Shown: piece after piece, positions 7,390 through 16,120 of the stretch
Layout: the number at the start of each line of letters is the position of its first letter
Numbering within the stretch: the first letter of the stretch is position 1
Assembly (NCBI GenBank): GCA_913057435.1
Contig: CAJXNY010000029.1
Location: forward strand, 1 to 64,000
Direction of reading: 5' to 3'
DNA length: 64,000 nt
Source: an uncultured Oceanospirillaceae bacterium
GTDB taxonomy: Bacteria > Pseudomonadota > Gammaproteobacteria > Pseudomonadales > Balneatricaceae
The notes under the pieces: model-generated
The model's input: the letters and a program-made list of their open reading frames with translations, nothing else
Told to the model about the DNA's origin: nothing
Database searches by the model: none
Made by a program: the position numbers and the translations under genes

Positions 7390-9894
7390 ATGACACGTTC
7401 AACCAACACAAGCCGACTGATTGTTATCGGCAACGGCATGGTCGGCCACCACTTCATCCAGCAGCTGGTTGAGTCCGGCCAGGCTGAGCGCTGGGAGATC
7501 ACCGTATTCTGTGAGGAGTCCCGGCTGGCTTATGACCGCGTCCACCTGAGTGCGTATTTCAGTGGCTCCAGCGCTGATGATCTGGCCATGGCGACACCGG
7601 ACCTGTATCGCGAGTGGGGCATCAACGTGCGCCCTGGTGACAAAGCCATCAGCATCGATCGCGAACAGCAGCAGGTCACCGCTGCCAATGGCGAACAGCT
7701 GTCCTACGACAAACTGATTCTGGCGACCGGCTCCTACCCGTTTGTGCCACCTGTCCCTGGCCATGAGCGTAAAAACTGCCTGGTGTACCGCACCCTGGAT
7801 GACCTGGATCAGATCCGTGCCGCAGCCGAAGGTGGCAGCAAAGGTGTGGTGGTCGGTGGCGGCCTGCTCGGCCTGGAAGCAGCCAAAGCGCTGCGTGATC
7901 TGGGGCTGGAAACCCATGTGGTCGAGTTCGCCCCCCGCCTGATGGCCGTGCAGCTGGATGAAGATGGCGGTGCCCTGCTGCGCAGTAAGATCAGCGAACT
8001 GGGGGTACAGGTACACACCAGCAAAGCCACCGATCTGATCGACGATGGCGAACAGCACCTGCACCGAATGAACTTCGCCGATGGCGAAACGCTGGAAACC
8101 GACCTGATTCTGTTCTCTGCCGGTATCCGGCCACAGGACGAGCTGGCGCGCCAGAGCGGGCTGGAGATCGGCGAGCGCGGCGGCATTGTGGTGAACAGCC
8201 AGTGCCAGACCAGCGACGAAAACATCTTCGCCATCGGTGAATGTGCGTTGTGGAATGGCCGCATCTTCGGCCTGGTGGCACCGGGCTACAGCATGGCCAA
8301 AGTGGCAGCGGCCCAGCTCAGCGGCGGCGACGAATCCTTCCTGGGGGCCGATATGAGCACCCGGCTGAAACTGCTGGGCGTGGATGTCGGCTCCATCGGC
8401 GATGCCCAGGGCCACACACCCGGCGCACTGAGCTACCGCTACAGCGACGATGTGGCCCAGGTGTACCGCCGTATCGTGGTCAGCGCGGACCGTAAAAAAC
8501 TGCTCGGTGCGGTGCTGGTCGGCGATAACAGCCTCTACGACACCCTGCTGCAGTACGCCCTCAACGGCATCGACCTGCCCGCCCAGCCGGAAAGCCTGAT
8601 CCTGCCCCAGAGCGACAACGTCGCGCCGATGCTCGGCCCCGACGCCCTGCCCGACACCGCGACCATCTGTTCCTGCCTGAACGTCTCCAAAGGCCAGATC
8701 TGCGGTGCCATCGACGCCGGTGCGCTGAGCGTAGGTGATGTCAAAGACGGCACCAAAGCCGCCTCCGGTTGTGGCGGCTGTGCTGCCCTGCTGAAAAGTG
8801 TGGTCGATAACGAGCTGGAAAAACGCGGCGTCGAGGTCAACACCGATCTGTGTGAACACTTCGCCCACACCCGTGAAGCGCTGTACCACATCGTCCGGGT
8901 GGAAGGCATCCGCAGCTTTAAAGAGCTGCTGGCCAGCCACGGTAAAGGGCGGGGCTGTGAGATCTGTAAACCGACCGTCGGCTCCATCCTGGCCTCCTGC
9001 TGGAACGAGCTGATCACCGAAGAGACGCACGTTGGCCTGCAGGACACCAACGACACCTTCATGGCCAATATGCAGAAAAACGGCACCTACTCGGTGGTGC
9101 CCCGTGTTCCCGGCGGCGAGATCACCCCGGATAAACTGATCGTGCTCGGCCAGGTGGCGAAAAAATACAGCCTCTACACCAAGATCACCGGCGGCCAGCG
9201 AATTGACCTGTTCGGTGCCCAGCTGCACGAACTGCCGGAGATCTGGCGCGAGCTGGTCGACGCAGGTTTTGAAACCGGTCACGCCTACGGCAAATCCCTG
9301 CGTACCGTTAAATCCTGTGTCGGCAGCACCTGGTGTCGCTACGGCGTGCAGGACAGCGCCAGCATGGCGATCCAGCTGGAAGACCGCTACAAAGGCCTGC
9401 GCTCACCGCACAAAATCAAATTCGCCGTCTCCGGCTGTACCCGTGAATGTGCCGAAGCCCAGAGCAAAGATATCGGCATCATCGCCACCGAAAACGGCTG
9501 GAACCTCTACGTCTGCGGTAACGGCGGCATGAAACCACGTCACGCCGACCTGTTCGCCACCGATCTGGATGACGCCACTCTGGTGCGCTACATCGACCGG
9601 GTGCTGATGTTCTACGTCAAAACCGCCGACCGCCTGCAGCGCACCTCGGTGTGGATGGACAATATGGAAGGCGGGCTGGACTACCTGCGCGATGTGGTCA
9701 TCAACGACAGCCTGGGCCTGGCCGACGAACTGGAACAGCAGATGAGCCACGTCGTCGGCACTTACCAGTGCGAGTGGAAATCCACCATTGAAGACCCGGA
9801 AAAACTCAAACGCTTCCGCACCTTCGTCAACGATGACAGCAGCGACCCACAGATCGTAATGATCCAGGAACGCAGCCAGCCACGCCCAGCCTGA
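7390..9894 (+). CDS. nirB: Assimilatory nitrite reductase, large subunit
   Basis: This 834-residue siroheme enzyme reduces nitrite to ammonium with NAD(P)H in the cytoplasm. The order is normal: an FAD/NAD oxidoreductase module (about 1-410, GNGMVG and VVGGGLLGLEAA), a BFD-type [2Fe-2S] region (ICSCLN...SGCGGC, about 430-475), then ferredoxin-half and siroheme/[4Fe-4S] domains with cysteines in SCVGSTWC and SGCTREC. The length matches the family. A CAGGAG ribosome site precedes the ATG. It forms one operon with nasC and nirD. Confidence 0.96.
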   Translation: MTRSTNTSRLIVIGNGMVGHHFIQQLVESGQAERWEITVFCEESRLAYDRVHLSAYFSGSSADDLAMATPDLYREWGINVRPGDKAISIDREQQQVTAANGEQLSYDKLILATGSYPFVPPVPGHERKNCLVYRTLDDLDQIRAAAEGGSKGVVVGGGLLGLEAAKALRDLGLETHVVEFAPRLMAVQLDEDGGALLRSKISELGVQVHTSKATDLIDDGEQHLHRMNFADGETLETDLILFSAGIRPQDELARQSGLEIGERGGIVVNSQCQTSDENIFAIGECALWNGRIFGLVAPGYSMAKVAAAQLSGGDESFLGADMSTRLKLLGVDVGSIGDAQGHTPGALSYRYSDDVAQVYRRIVVSADRKKLLGAVLVGDNSLYDTLLQYALNGIDLPAQPESLILPQSDNVAPMLGPDALPDTATICSCLNVSKGQICGAIDAGALSVGDVKDGTKAASGCGGCAALLKSVVDNELEKRGVEVNTDLCEHFAHTREALYHIVRVEGIRSFKELLASHGKGRGCEICKPTVGSILASCWNELITEETHVGLQDTNDTFMANMQKNGTYSVVPRVPGGEITPDKLIVLGQVAKKYSLYTKITGGQRIDLFGAQLHELPEIWRELVDAGFETGHAYGKSLRTVKSCVGSTWCRYGVQDSASMAIQLEDRYKGLRSPHKIKFAVSGCTRECAEAQSKDIGIIATENGWNLYVCGNGGMKPRHADLFATDLDDATLVRYIDRVLMFYVKTADRLQRTSVWMDNMEGGLDYLRDVVINDSLGLADELEQQMSHVVGTYQCEWKSTIEDPEKLKRFRTFVNDDSSDPQIVMIQERSQPRPA

Positions 9895-9922
9895 ACCCGG
9901 CCCACTCAGAGGAGAATTGATC

Positions 9923-10285
9923 ATGAATAGCCCGATCACACTGAACACCAACACCGAGCAGCGCTGGACCACCCTGTGCAGTCAGACCGACCTGGTACCC
10001 TACTCCGGCGTCGCCGCCCTGCACAACGAAGAACAGATCGCCCTGTTTTACCTGCCAGGCGAAGCAGATGAAGTATTTGCCCTGAGCAACCACGACCCGG
10101 TATCAAAAGCCAACGTCATCGCCCGCGGCCTGGTGGGCGATATTGATGGCCAACTGATGGTCGCCTCACCGCTGTATAAACAGCACTATGATCTGCGTAG
10201 CGGGAAGTGCCTGGATGCGGAGGATCTTGCGTTGAAGAGCTGGGCGGTTAGGTTGAGGGAGGGGGTTGTGGAGGTTTTGGGGTAA
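9923..10285 (+). CDS. nirD: Nitrite reductase, small subunit
   Basis: This 120-residue protein has the Rieske fold of NirD, with the conserved segment FALSNHDPVS...GLVGD. It lacks the Cys/His pairs of true Rieske proteins, as is usual for NirD. The ATG at 9923 follows GAGGAG at the right distance; a TTG two codons earlier is less likely. The last 60 bases are markedly G-rich on the coding strand, unlike the rest of the gene. A 7-bp stem (10305-10326) without a T-run follows and may close the operon. Confidence 0.93.
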   Translation: MNSPITLNTNTEQRWTTLCSQTDLVPYSGVAALHNEEQIALFYLPGEADEVFALSNHDPVSKANVIARGLVGDIDGQLMVASPLYKQHYDLRSGKCLDAEDLALKSWAVRLREGVVEVLG

Positions 10286-10430
10286 GGTTTTTCAATAACC
10301 TGGCGCTGGGGTTTGAATACCCCAGCTGGGTAATAACTGAACCAGTAAACGGAAAGTATTTCATAGAAGGCTGAAAGCCCTATTGTCAGCCAGTAGCCTC
10401 TAGATTCTCAACATAAGCGAGACACCCACG

Positions 10431-11093
10431 TTAAGATTGCGCCAGTTTCGCACGCCATTCTAGTTTAGCTCGATCAAGCTGAGCAGTTAATTGCTCGGTA
10501 ATTTTCTGGACCTTCTGTGCACCAGGCTCCCCCTTCTCAAGGTTGTAGTGTTGCTGGAAGTCCTCCAGTGAGCTGAAGCCAGAATTAAATACATCAAATA
10601 ACTCAGTCACAGCCAGTACTTGATCGGAATGTGTATCCAGCCATGACGTTATCCGCTTTGAATCTGGATGAGGCTGATCGCTATTTGCCATAGGCAACAC
10701 CTGCCCTGTACGGTATTCATCAAGTGCATTCAGTAAACTAAATGACTCGTTTTGAGGTAACTGTAAATCCTCACCGATTTTACTGGACAGAAGCAGGTCC
10801 TGATAAAGTACCAAGTAGGCCATAGCCCTCTTCGCTTCACCGTATGCCTCGCCTTGATTATCTGGATCAGGGCCCACCAGGTCGATTCCGTTAAGTGCAG
10901 GGGAAGAGGCCCCCAAAGAAGCAGCGTTGTCTACTTCGGATAGGTTTAGAGATCTACCTGTCCAGCTGTATCCTGACTGCTGTAGCCATGAACTTGCTGC
11001 ACCCGTAGGGAGCTGATCTGAGACTTTATCCGTGTTCGTTATTCGCGTGGCAGGTGAATGATTTCCCATTCCGGCAAGTGAATTAATTTTCAT
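10431..11093 (-). CDS. Orphan hypothetical protein
   Basis: I do not recognise this 220-residue soluble protein. It has no signal peptide or membrane helix. The first 65 residues are rich in Ser, Asn, Gly and Thr and look disordered, and the rest is predicted helical with acidic and Gln-rich stretches (VQKITEQLTAQLDRAKLEW at the end). Its base composition is visibly more AT-rich than that of the nas genes on both sides, and it splits the nitrate locus, so it may have been acquired horizontally. No ribosome site stands out before the ATG. Confidence 0.65.
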   Translation of the reverse strand: MKINSLAGMGNHSPATRITNTDKVSDQLPTGAASSWLQQSGYSWTGRSLNLSEVDNAASLGASSPALNGIDLVGPDPDNQGEAYGEAKRAMAYLVLYQDLLLSSKIGEDLQLPQNESFSLLNALDEYRTGQVLPMANSDQPHPDSKRITSWLDTHSDQVLAVTELFDVFNSGFSSLEDFQQHYNLEKGEPGAQKVQKITEQLTAQLDRAKLEWRAKLAQS

Positions 11094-11440
11094 ATGTATC
11101 GTCCATGACAGTAGCCCAGGAACCTCACTGATCCCTGAGCCGGGAATCTTTTTCTATCAGAAAGGCAATGTATAAGCCTGATTTGCACTATCAGCTACGT
11201 ACTCGATACGGTTAGCAGGATCACCACAAACGCATTACTTACTACTCTTGGGCACCCATATCTCCAACTATAAAATAGACAAAAGCTGACAATACTCGCC
11301 CTTGAACCGAATTTTACAGGTTGGCGCAGACAACGTCCGCTCTACCATTGCATCATTTATAGCCTTTCAGCTTTCCTTGACACCCCACCCTCAAGTACAC
11401 TCCCAGCCACAAACAACCAATTTCGCACTGGAGGGTAAAC

Positions 11441-11476
11441 ATGATTGTAGTCAACACCTTCCGGGCAGCTTGCTGA
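11441..11476 (+). CDS. Candidate 11-residue leader peptide
   Basis: A very good ribosome site (GGAGGG, five bases upstream) precedes a short reading frame, MIVVNTFRAAC-stop. Its 3' end overlaps the first arm of a strong hairpin. It lies 105 bases upstream of rsgA. This may be a regulatory leader peptide, or the first codons of a decayed gene. Confidence 0.4.
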   Translation: MIVVNTFRAAC

Positions 11477-11531
11477 AATCTGCTGATCTGATTTCGCTGC
11501 CCGGTTTCTGAACCGGGGCACTTTTTGCCCC
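11461..11531 (+). promoter_or_regulatory. Three consecutive hairpins in the rsgA leader
   Basis: CCGGGCAGC (11461-11469) pairs perfectly with GCTGCCCGG (11496-11504). The last CCGG can instead pair with 11513-11516 across TTTCTGAA. GGGGCA (11515-11520) pairs with TGCCCC (11526-11531). Overlapping, mutually exclusive stems suggest a regulatory RNA leader. No T-run follows, so a simple terminator is unlikely. Confidence 0.5.
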
Positions 11532-11580
11532 CACGATATAACACTATCGGATGCAGTCTGTGACTGCGTCAGGGGTTCGT

Positions 11581-12624
11581 ATGACTACAATTTACCCACT
11601 GTCCCAGCTGGGATGGACCGCGTTTTTTCAGCAACAGCTCAACCTCGACGAATGGACAGATGCCACGCCTGCGCGGGTAATGGCACAACACCGCTCCCGG
11701 CTGGAACTGCTCTGTGAGCAGGGCCCGATTGACCTTCCCATCACAGCCGCCATGCCACCACTTACGGTGGGTGACTGGCTGCTACTTAATGCTGATCACT
11801 CTTATGGCCGAGCACTGGAGCGGCTGTCGGTGTTCTCCCGCAAAGCGGCGGGTAGCAAGGTGAGTGAGCAGCTGATCGCTGCCAATGTGGATACGGTGTT
11901 TATCACCACCGCGCTGAACCGCAATTTCAATCTGAACCGCATTGAGCGCTACCTGGCACCCACCCGTGAGGCTGGCGCTGAGGCGGTAGTCGTGCTGACC
12001 CAGGCCGACCTTTGTGAACACCCGGACGATTTCCGCCAGCAGGTGCAGGCACTGGATCCGATGTTGATGGTGGAAACCGTCAACGCCCTGGATGCCAGTA
12101 GTACAGCGGTGCTGCAACCCTGGTGCCGGGCAGGTCAGACGGTGGCGTTACTGGGTTCATCCGGGGTGGGTAAATCCACCCTGATCAACACCCTGCTGGG
12201 CCAGCACAATCAACAGACCGGTGCTGCCCGTGGGGCCGATGATAAAGGTCGCCACACCACCACCGGCCGCTCACTCTGGCTGATACCGGACGGCGGCCTG
12301 CTGCTGGATACACCGGGCATGCGGGAGCTGCAGCTGGCAGGCTGCGAAAGCGGGATTGAGGAGACGTTTGCTGATATCAGCGAGCTGATCCGTCAGTGTC
12401 GTTACAACGACTGTCAGCATGGTAATGAGCCGGGCTGCGCCGTACAGGCGACCATTGAGTCAGCACAACTGGATGAGCGGCGTTTTGCCAATTATCAGAA
12501 GTTGATGCGCGAACAGGCCCATAACAGCGCCAGCCTGGCGGAACGACGGGCGAAGGAACGTGATTTCAGCCGGTACTGCCGTTCGGTGATGGATCAATCC
12601 AAACGGCACAAACAGGGCCGCTAA
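11581..12624 (+). CDS. rsgA: Ribosome small-subunit GTPase RsgA family
   Basis: This 347-residue circularly permuted GTPase acts in late 30S maturation. An OB-like N-terminal region is followed by the permuted G motifs: TQAD (G4), GSSGVGKST (G1) and DTPGMRE (G3). A C-terminal zinc finger has Cys and His in CRYNDCQHGNEPGC. The ATG at 11581 follows AGGGG; an earlier in-frame ATG at 11551 has no ribosome site. The typical chromosomal rsgA sits with orn or psd, which are absent here, so this could be a second, diverged copy. Confidence 0.85.
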   Translation: MTTIYPLSQLGWTAFFQQQLNLDEWTDATPARVMAQHRSRLELLCEQGPIDLPITAAMPPLTVGDWLLLNADHSYGRALERLSVFSRKAAGSKVSEQLIAANVDTVFITTALNRNFNLNRIERYLAPTREAGAEAVVVLTQADLCEHPDDFRQQVQALDPMLMVETVNALDASSTAVLQPWCRAGQTVALLGSSGVGKSTLINTLLGQHNQQTGAARGADDKGRHTTTGRSLWLIPDGGLLLDTPGMRELQLAGCESGIEETFADISELIRQCRYNDCQHGNEPGCAVQATIESAQLDERRFANYQKLMREQAHNSASLAERRAKERDFSRYCRSVMDQSKRHKQGR

Positions 12625-12644
12625 GTTGTCAGCGCGCTAACCTT

Positions 12645-12741
12645 GCAGGATGGGCAAAAGAGCGCAGCGATGTGCCCATCATTTCACGCGCAGAACATTG
12701 CGACGATGATTGATGGGCACGCTTCGCTTTGCCCATCCTGC
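12645..12741. repeat. 97-bp element with 14-bp terminal inverted repeats
   Basis: GCAGGATGGGCAAA (12645-12658) is the exact reverse complement of TTTGCCCATCCTGC (12728-12741). Inner sub-palindromes (TGTGCCCATCAT and GATTGATGGGCACG) extend the symmetry. No coding potential is seen. It resembles MITE/REP-like intergenic palindromes carrying the GATGGGCA core that are common in proteobacteria. It could also act as a terminator for rsgA. Confidence 0.7.
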
Positions 12742-12909
12742 GGTTTGTACGACTAAACGGGAACTAGGTAGAGATCACTGACTGATCTATACTTGAATCT
12801 ACTTTCTGGTGGTGTGTGTCTGCAAACTCCTCCACCCTGACCGCCGCCAAGGCGGTTTTTTTTCGCCTGTACCGCAGGAGGGGCCAAAGCGCAGCAACCT
12901 GTCCATCAG

Positions 12910-12969
12910 CAACCGAAACATATACACCAGGTCAACCAGCAACCGAAACATATACACCAGGTCAACCAG
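12910..12969 (+). repeat. Perfect tandem duplication of 30 bp
   Basis: Units 12910-12939 and 12940-12969 are identical (CAACCGAAACATATACACCA plus ten more bases). There are two copies only, with no spacers, so this is not a CRISPR. It lies in a non-coding region rich in other repeats. Confidence 0.9.
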
Positions 12970-13011
12970 ACCCGTGCAACAAAGCTATCAGTTTACGACG
13001 CTCTACTTCGC

Positions 13012-13041
13012 CGACTGTGAATGGCCCGGGCATGACCTGTG
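13012..13041 (+). repeat. Dispersed 30-bp repeat, copy 1
   Basis: This segment (CGACTGTGAATGGCCCGGGC plus ATGACCTGTG) is identical to 62305-62334. The palindromic centre GGCCCGGGC is notable. Similarity fades outside the 30 bases. Confidence 0.9.
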
Positions 13042-13140
13042 ACTGTCGCGATCAGAGTGAAATTTGTCTGACCGAGGTACGAGGGAGTTTATTTCACTCA
13101 GCGACAGACGCAGGACAGGCACGGATTAAGCCATTCTTTG

Positions 13141-13198
13141 GAGGCGATGGGGGTTGCGAGGGGGCTAGCCCCCTGGCGCGCCAGCAGGCAAGACCACA
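13141..13198 (+). repeat. Dispersed repeat block, copy 2
   Basis: This is the partner of the block at 46-101. It contains the 16-bp perfect palindrome AGGGGGCTAGCCCCCT followed by GGCGCGCCAGCAGGCAAGAC. The conserved flanks and exchanged palindrome core suggest one repeat family. Confidence 0.7.
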
Positions 13199-13287
13199 AC
13201 CAAAACCCAGTACCAGCTCCCCGCGATAGCCCATTGCAGACAACCCGACTGAAACCCCTGGTGCCTGGAATCGAGCACAATCCCATT

Positions 13288-13345
13288 AAGAGCTTCCCGG
13301 TGGGGGTTTATGCCCGCAGGATGCACCGGCCCCACAAGGGCTGAC
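13288..13345 (-). repeat. REP-like palindrome, copy A
   Basis: Read on the minus strand, this region has CCCTTGTGGGGCCGGTGCAT and then CACCGGGAAGCTCT. It matches 62189-62224, which has TGTGGGACCGGTGTCCTCAC and CGGGAAGCTCT. The paired CCGGTG/CACCGG arms and TGTGGG head are the layout of Pseudomonas REPs. It lies just downstream of nasA and may terminate it. Confidence 0.65.
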
Positions 13346-13349
13346 ACCA

Positions 13350-16004
13350 TCACCCCCGCAACAGCGCCTGTAACTCAGGCACACAGGAACCACAGTTAGT
13401 ACCGCAAGCCAGACTCTCGCCCAGCGCTTCTACCGAGCAGCAGCCCTCGCTGATCTGCGCTTCAATCGCACGCTGGCCCACCTGGAAGCAACTGCAGACA
13501 ATCGGCCCACGGTCCGGCTGATCACTGTGACGGGCAGCCAGCAAATACGCCAGGCTCTCGGCGCTCAGTTCGGGTTCGGCAAACTGGGCATCCAGCCAGT
13601 CCAGTTCTGGAAACTGAGCATAGGGCAGTACCAGTAACACCCAGTCCAGCTGGCCACCTTTCAAGCCAGCGGCGCGGTAATGGCCCAGGCTGACATCATC
13701 AAAACTCAGATCCGGCACGCTCAGGTGCTCACGACACCACTGTGACCAGTCCGCCACCGGCTCGACATCGGCCAGTCGCCAGGACTGGCTATGTTGCAGC
13801 GGCACTCGACAGTGGTAGAAAGCTGGCGGTACGGGCTGTTGCGTGTCGCTGCCGCGGCGCACCAGCAGCGCCTGCCAGCTGACGTTAAGGGGGCGCAGCT
13901 GGACAGCCGCGTGTTTGGATTCTGGCTGGCCGGAGAGCGGGTCGGTCACCGGTTCGATCAGACTGCCCATCCGCCCGGCGCGGGTGAACTGCTCGGTCCA
14001 GTGCATGGGCACAAACAGCTCGCCGGGGCGCTGGCCATCGCTCAGTCGCACCCGCCCCACATAGCCTGCGCCAGGCAGGGCTGGGTTTTCCAGCAGTACC
14101 AGCTGGTTCTCTATCACCGCGTAGTGGCGGGCATCAACGGGGTGCAGCTCCACAAACGGCTCCGCCCGGTGCTGAAACAGCCCGGCACTCAGGCCGGTGC
14201 GGGTCATGGTGTGCCACTGATCACGGATGCGACCGGTGTTCATAATCAGCGGCCGCAGCGCGTCGGGCTGCTGCTGCGCCGGGCGCGGGGTAATTGGCAA
14301 GAAACGGGCTTTACCGCTGGGGGTAAAAAACTGACCATCACTGAACATCCGCGCCGTGCCATTGGGGGCAGCCGCCGTCACCGGCCACTGGATGGGCTGT
14401 AGCTGGTCATACTTTGCCCGGCTCAGCCCGGCCAGCGCGCTGATATCAAAATCACGTTTCGCCCCGCCAGCGCAGCCATTTTCAAAGCCAGACAGCGCTG
14501 CATGTTCGCGGAAAATCTGCCCGGGTGTGGTGTAATCAAAAGCTGCCGCAAAGCCCATTCGCTGGGCCACTTCGCTGATAATCTGCCAGTCATGGCGGGC
14601 CTGGCCACTGGCCGGGATCAGCCCGCGCTGGCGGGAGATACAGCGCTCCGAGTTGGTCACGGTGCCATCTTTTTCGCTCCAGCCCGTCGCAGGCAGGCGT
14701 ATATGGGCCAGCGCGCTGGTGTCGGTGTGTTCAATACAGTCAGACACCACCACCAGCGGGCAGGCCTGCAGCGCGCGTTTTACCTGATCGGCATCAGGCA
14801 GGCTGACCACCGGGTTGGTGGCCATAATCCACACGGCTTTAATCTCGCCACGCTCCATCGCCTGGAACATATCGACGGCTTTAAGGCCATTATCCTGCGC
14901 CATGTTGGGGGCATCCCAGAACCGGCGGACCCGATCAATACTCTGCGGGTTGTCAAAGTCCATGTGCGCCGCCAGCTGGTTGGCCAGCCCGCCCACCTCG
15001 CGCCCGCCCATGGCATTGGGCTGGCCAGTGATGGAGAACGGCCCCATCCCTGGCTGGCCAATGCGCCCGGTCGCCAGATGGCAGTTAATAATGGCGTTGG
15101 CGTTATCCACCCCGCTACTGGACTGGTTAACCCCCTGGGAGTAGAACGTCACGGCCTGCTCAGTCTCAGCAAACCAGCGGTAGAACTGCTGCAGTGCATC
15201 CAGTGAAATATCACAATCGCGGGCGACACAACTGAGCACCCCGGCGCTGTCATCGGCCGCCGCCAGGGTCTGGGCGAAGCCTTCGGTATGCTGATCGATA
15301 TAATGCTGATCCAGCCGACCATCGGCTGCCAGATAGCTGAGCAGGCCATTAAACAGCAGTGTATCCGTGGCCGGGCGGATCGCCAGATGGAGGTCTGCCA
15401 GTTCGCAGGTGGCGGTGCGCCGTGGGTCAATCACCACTACTTTCAGCTCAGGGTTGCGCTGTTTCGCCGCCTGCATACGCTGGAACAGAATCGGGTGATT
15501 CCAGGCGGCGTTGGAGCCTACCAGCACCAGCAACTGCGCCTGGTCGAGGTCTTCATAACAGGTCGGCACGGTGTCGCTGCCAAACGCCCGCTTATAGCCC
15601 ACCACCGCCGAGGCCATACACAGCCGGGAGTTGGTATCCACATTGGCGGTGCCCATAAAGCCTTTGATCAGTTTATTGGCGACGTAGTAATCCTCCGTCA
15701 GTAACTGAGCCGACAGATAAAACGCCACCGAGTCCGGGCCATGCTCTGCAATAGTGCGGGCAAAACCACTGGCGACCTGTTCCAGTGCGTTATCCCAGCT
15801 AGCGGGCTGATCATTGATCTGCGGCGTCAGCAAGCGGCTTTGCTGTTCCAGCGTGTCTGCCAGCGCACTGCCTTTAACGCACAACTGGCCCCGGTTAGCC
15901 GGATGGCTGGTATCCCCTGCCACCGCCGTAATCTGCTGGTCGGTCATCTCGGCAACTACGCCGCAGCCCACACCGCAGTATGGACAGGTTGTTTTGCACT
16001 GCAT
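13350..16004 (-). CDS. nasA: Assimilatory nitrate reductase, catalytic subunit
   Basis: This 884-residue molybdenum-bisMGD enzyme reduces nitrate to nitrite in the cytoplasm. An N-terminal [4Fe-4S] site is seen at Cys7, Cys10, Cys14 and a later Cys in RGQLCVKGSA. The molybdopterin oxidoreductase domains follow. The last 60 residues form a BFD-like [2Fe-2S] domain (VCSCFQVG...CGTNCGSC), the type that takes electrons from a NasC-type flavoprotein. The ATG at 16004 has a GGGAGA ribosome site, and the protein starts right at the Fe-S motif as in homologues. It is divergent from nasTS and separated from nasC-nirBD by about 3 kb of unrelated sequence. Confidence 0.96.
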   Translation of the reverse strand: MQCKTTCPYCGVGCGVVAEMTDQQITAVAGDTSHPANRGQLCVKGSALADTLEQQSRLLTPQINDQPASWDNALEQVASGFARTIAEHGPDSVAFYLSAQLLTEDYYVANKLIKGFMGTANVDTNSRLCMASAVVGYKRAFGSDTVPTCYEDLDQAQLLVLVGSNAAWNHPILFQRMQAAKQRNPELKVVVIDPRRTATCELADLHLAIRPATDTLLFNGLLSYLAADGRLDQHYIDQHTEGFAQTLAAADDSAGVLSCVARDCDISLDALQQFYRWFAETEQAVTFYSQGVNQSSSGVDNANAIINCHLATGRIGQPGMGPFSITGQPNAMGGREVGGLANQLAAHMDFDNPQSIDRVRRFWDAPNMAQDNGLKAVDMFQAMERGEIKAVWIMATNPVVSLPDADQVKRALQACPLVVVSDCIEHTDTSALAHIRLPATGWSEKDGTVTNSERCISRQRGLIPASGQARHDWQIISEVAQRMGFAAAFDYTTPGQIFREHAALSGFENGCAGGAKRDFDISALAGLSRAKYDQLQPIQWPVTAAAPNGTARMFSDGQFFTPSGKARFLPITPRPAQQQPDALRPLIMNTGRIRDQWHTMTRTGLSAGLFQHRAEPFVELHPVDARHYAVIENQLVLLENPALPGAGYVGRVRLSDGQRPGELFVPMHWTEQFTRAGRMGSLIEPVTDPLSGQPESKHAAVQLRPLNVSWQALLVRRGSDTQQPVPPAFYHCRVPLQHSQSWRLADVEPVADWSQWCREHLSVPDLSFDDVSLGHYRAAGLKGGQLDWVLLVLPYAQFPELDWLDAQFAEPELSAESLAYLLAARHSDQPDRGPIVCSCFQVGQRAIEAQISEGCCSVEALGESLACGTNCGSCVPELQALLRG

Positions 16005-16019
16005 CGGTTTCTCCCAGAC

Positions 16020-16052
16020 AAAAAAGGGCCTGACATGCTTAATGCCAGGCCC
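16020..16052 (-). terminator. Leader attenuator before nasA
   Basis: On the minus strand GGGCCTGGCATTAAGCATGT-CAGGCCC folds into a stem with one bulge and is followed at once by TTTTTT (16020-16025). It ends 15 bases before the nasA start codon. It parallels the attenuator of the nasC-nirBD leader. Confidence 0.8.
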
Positions 16053-16120
16053 CATTGCCGATCGTTTCAGATTGTGTCGCCACCCCTGAACAGCAGGGCT
16101 AGCATTAATAAAACAGATAC

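Noticed and set aside
7399-9282. Long open frame (627 codons) antisense to nirB
   Set aside because: nirB shows all cofactor motifs in order; the opposite frame has no motif and no ribosome site.
11377-11402. TTGACA box as a sigma-70 promoter for the rsgA leader
   Set aside because: The nearest -10-like TACACT is only 13 bases downstream, too close for normal sigma-70 recognition.
12713-12731. TGGGCAC...TTTGC as a sigma-54 promoter
   Set aside because: GG and GC are not ten bases apart, and the sequence is part of the terminal inverted repeat element.
12910-12969. CRISPR-like array
   Set aside because: Only two units, directly adjacent, no spacers and no cas gene in the window.
12809-13344. 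Several overlapping frames of 60-137 codons in the 12.8-13.3 kb region
   Set aside because: They run through tandem and dispersed repeats, encode repeated low-complexity residues and lack ribosome sites.
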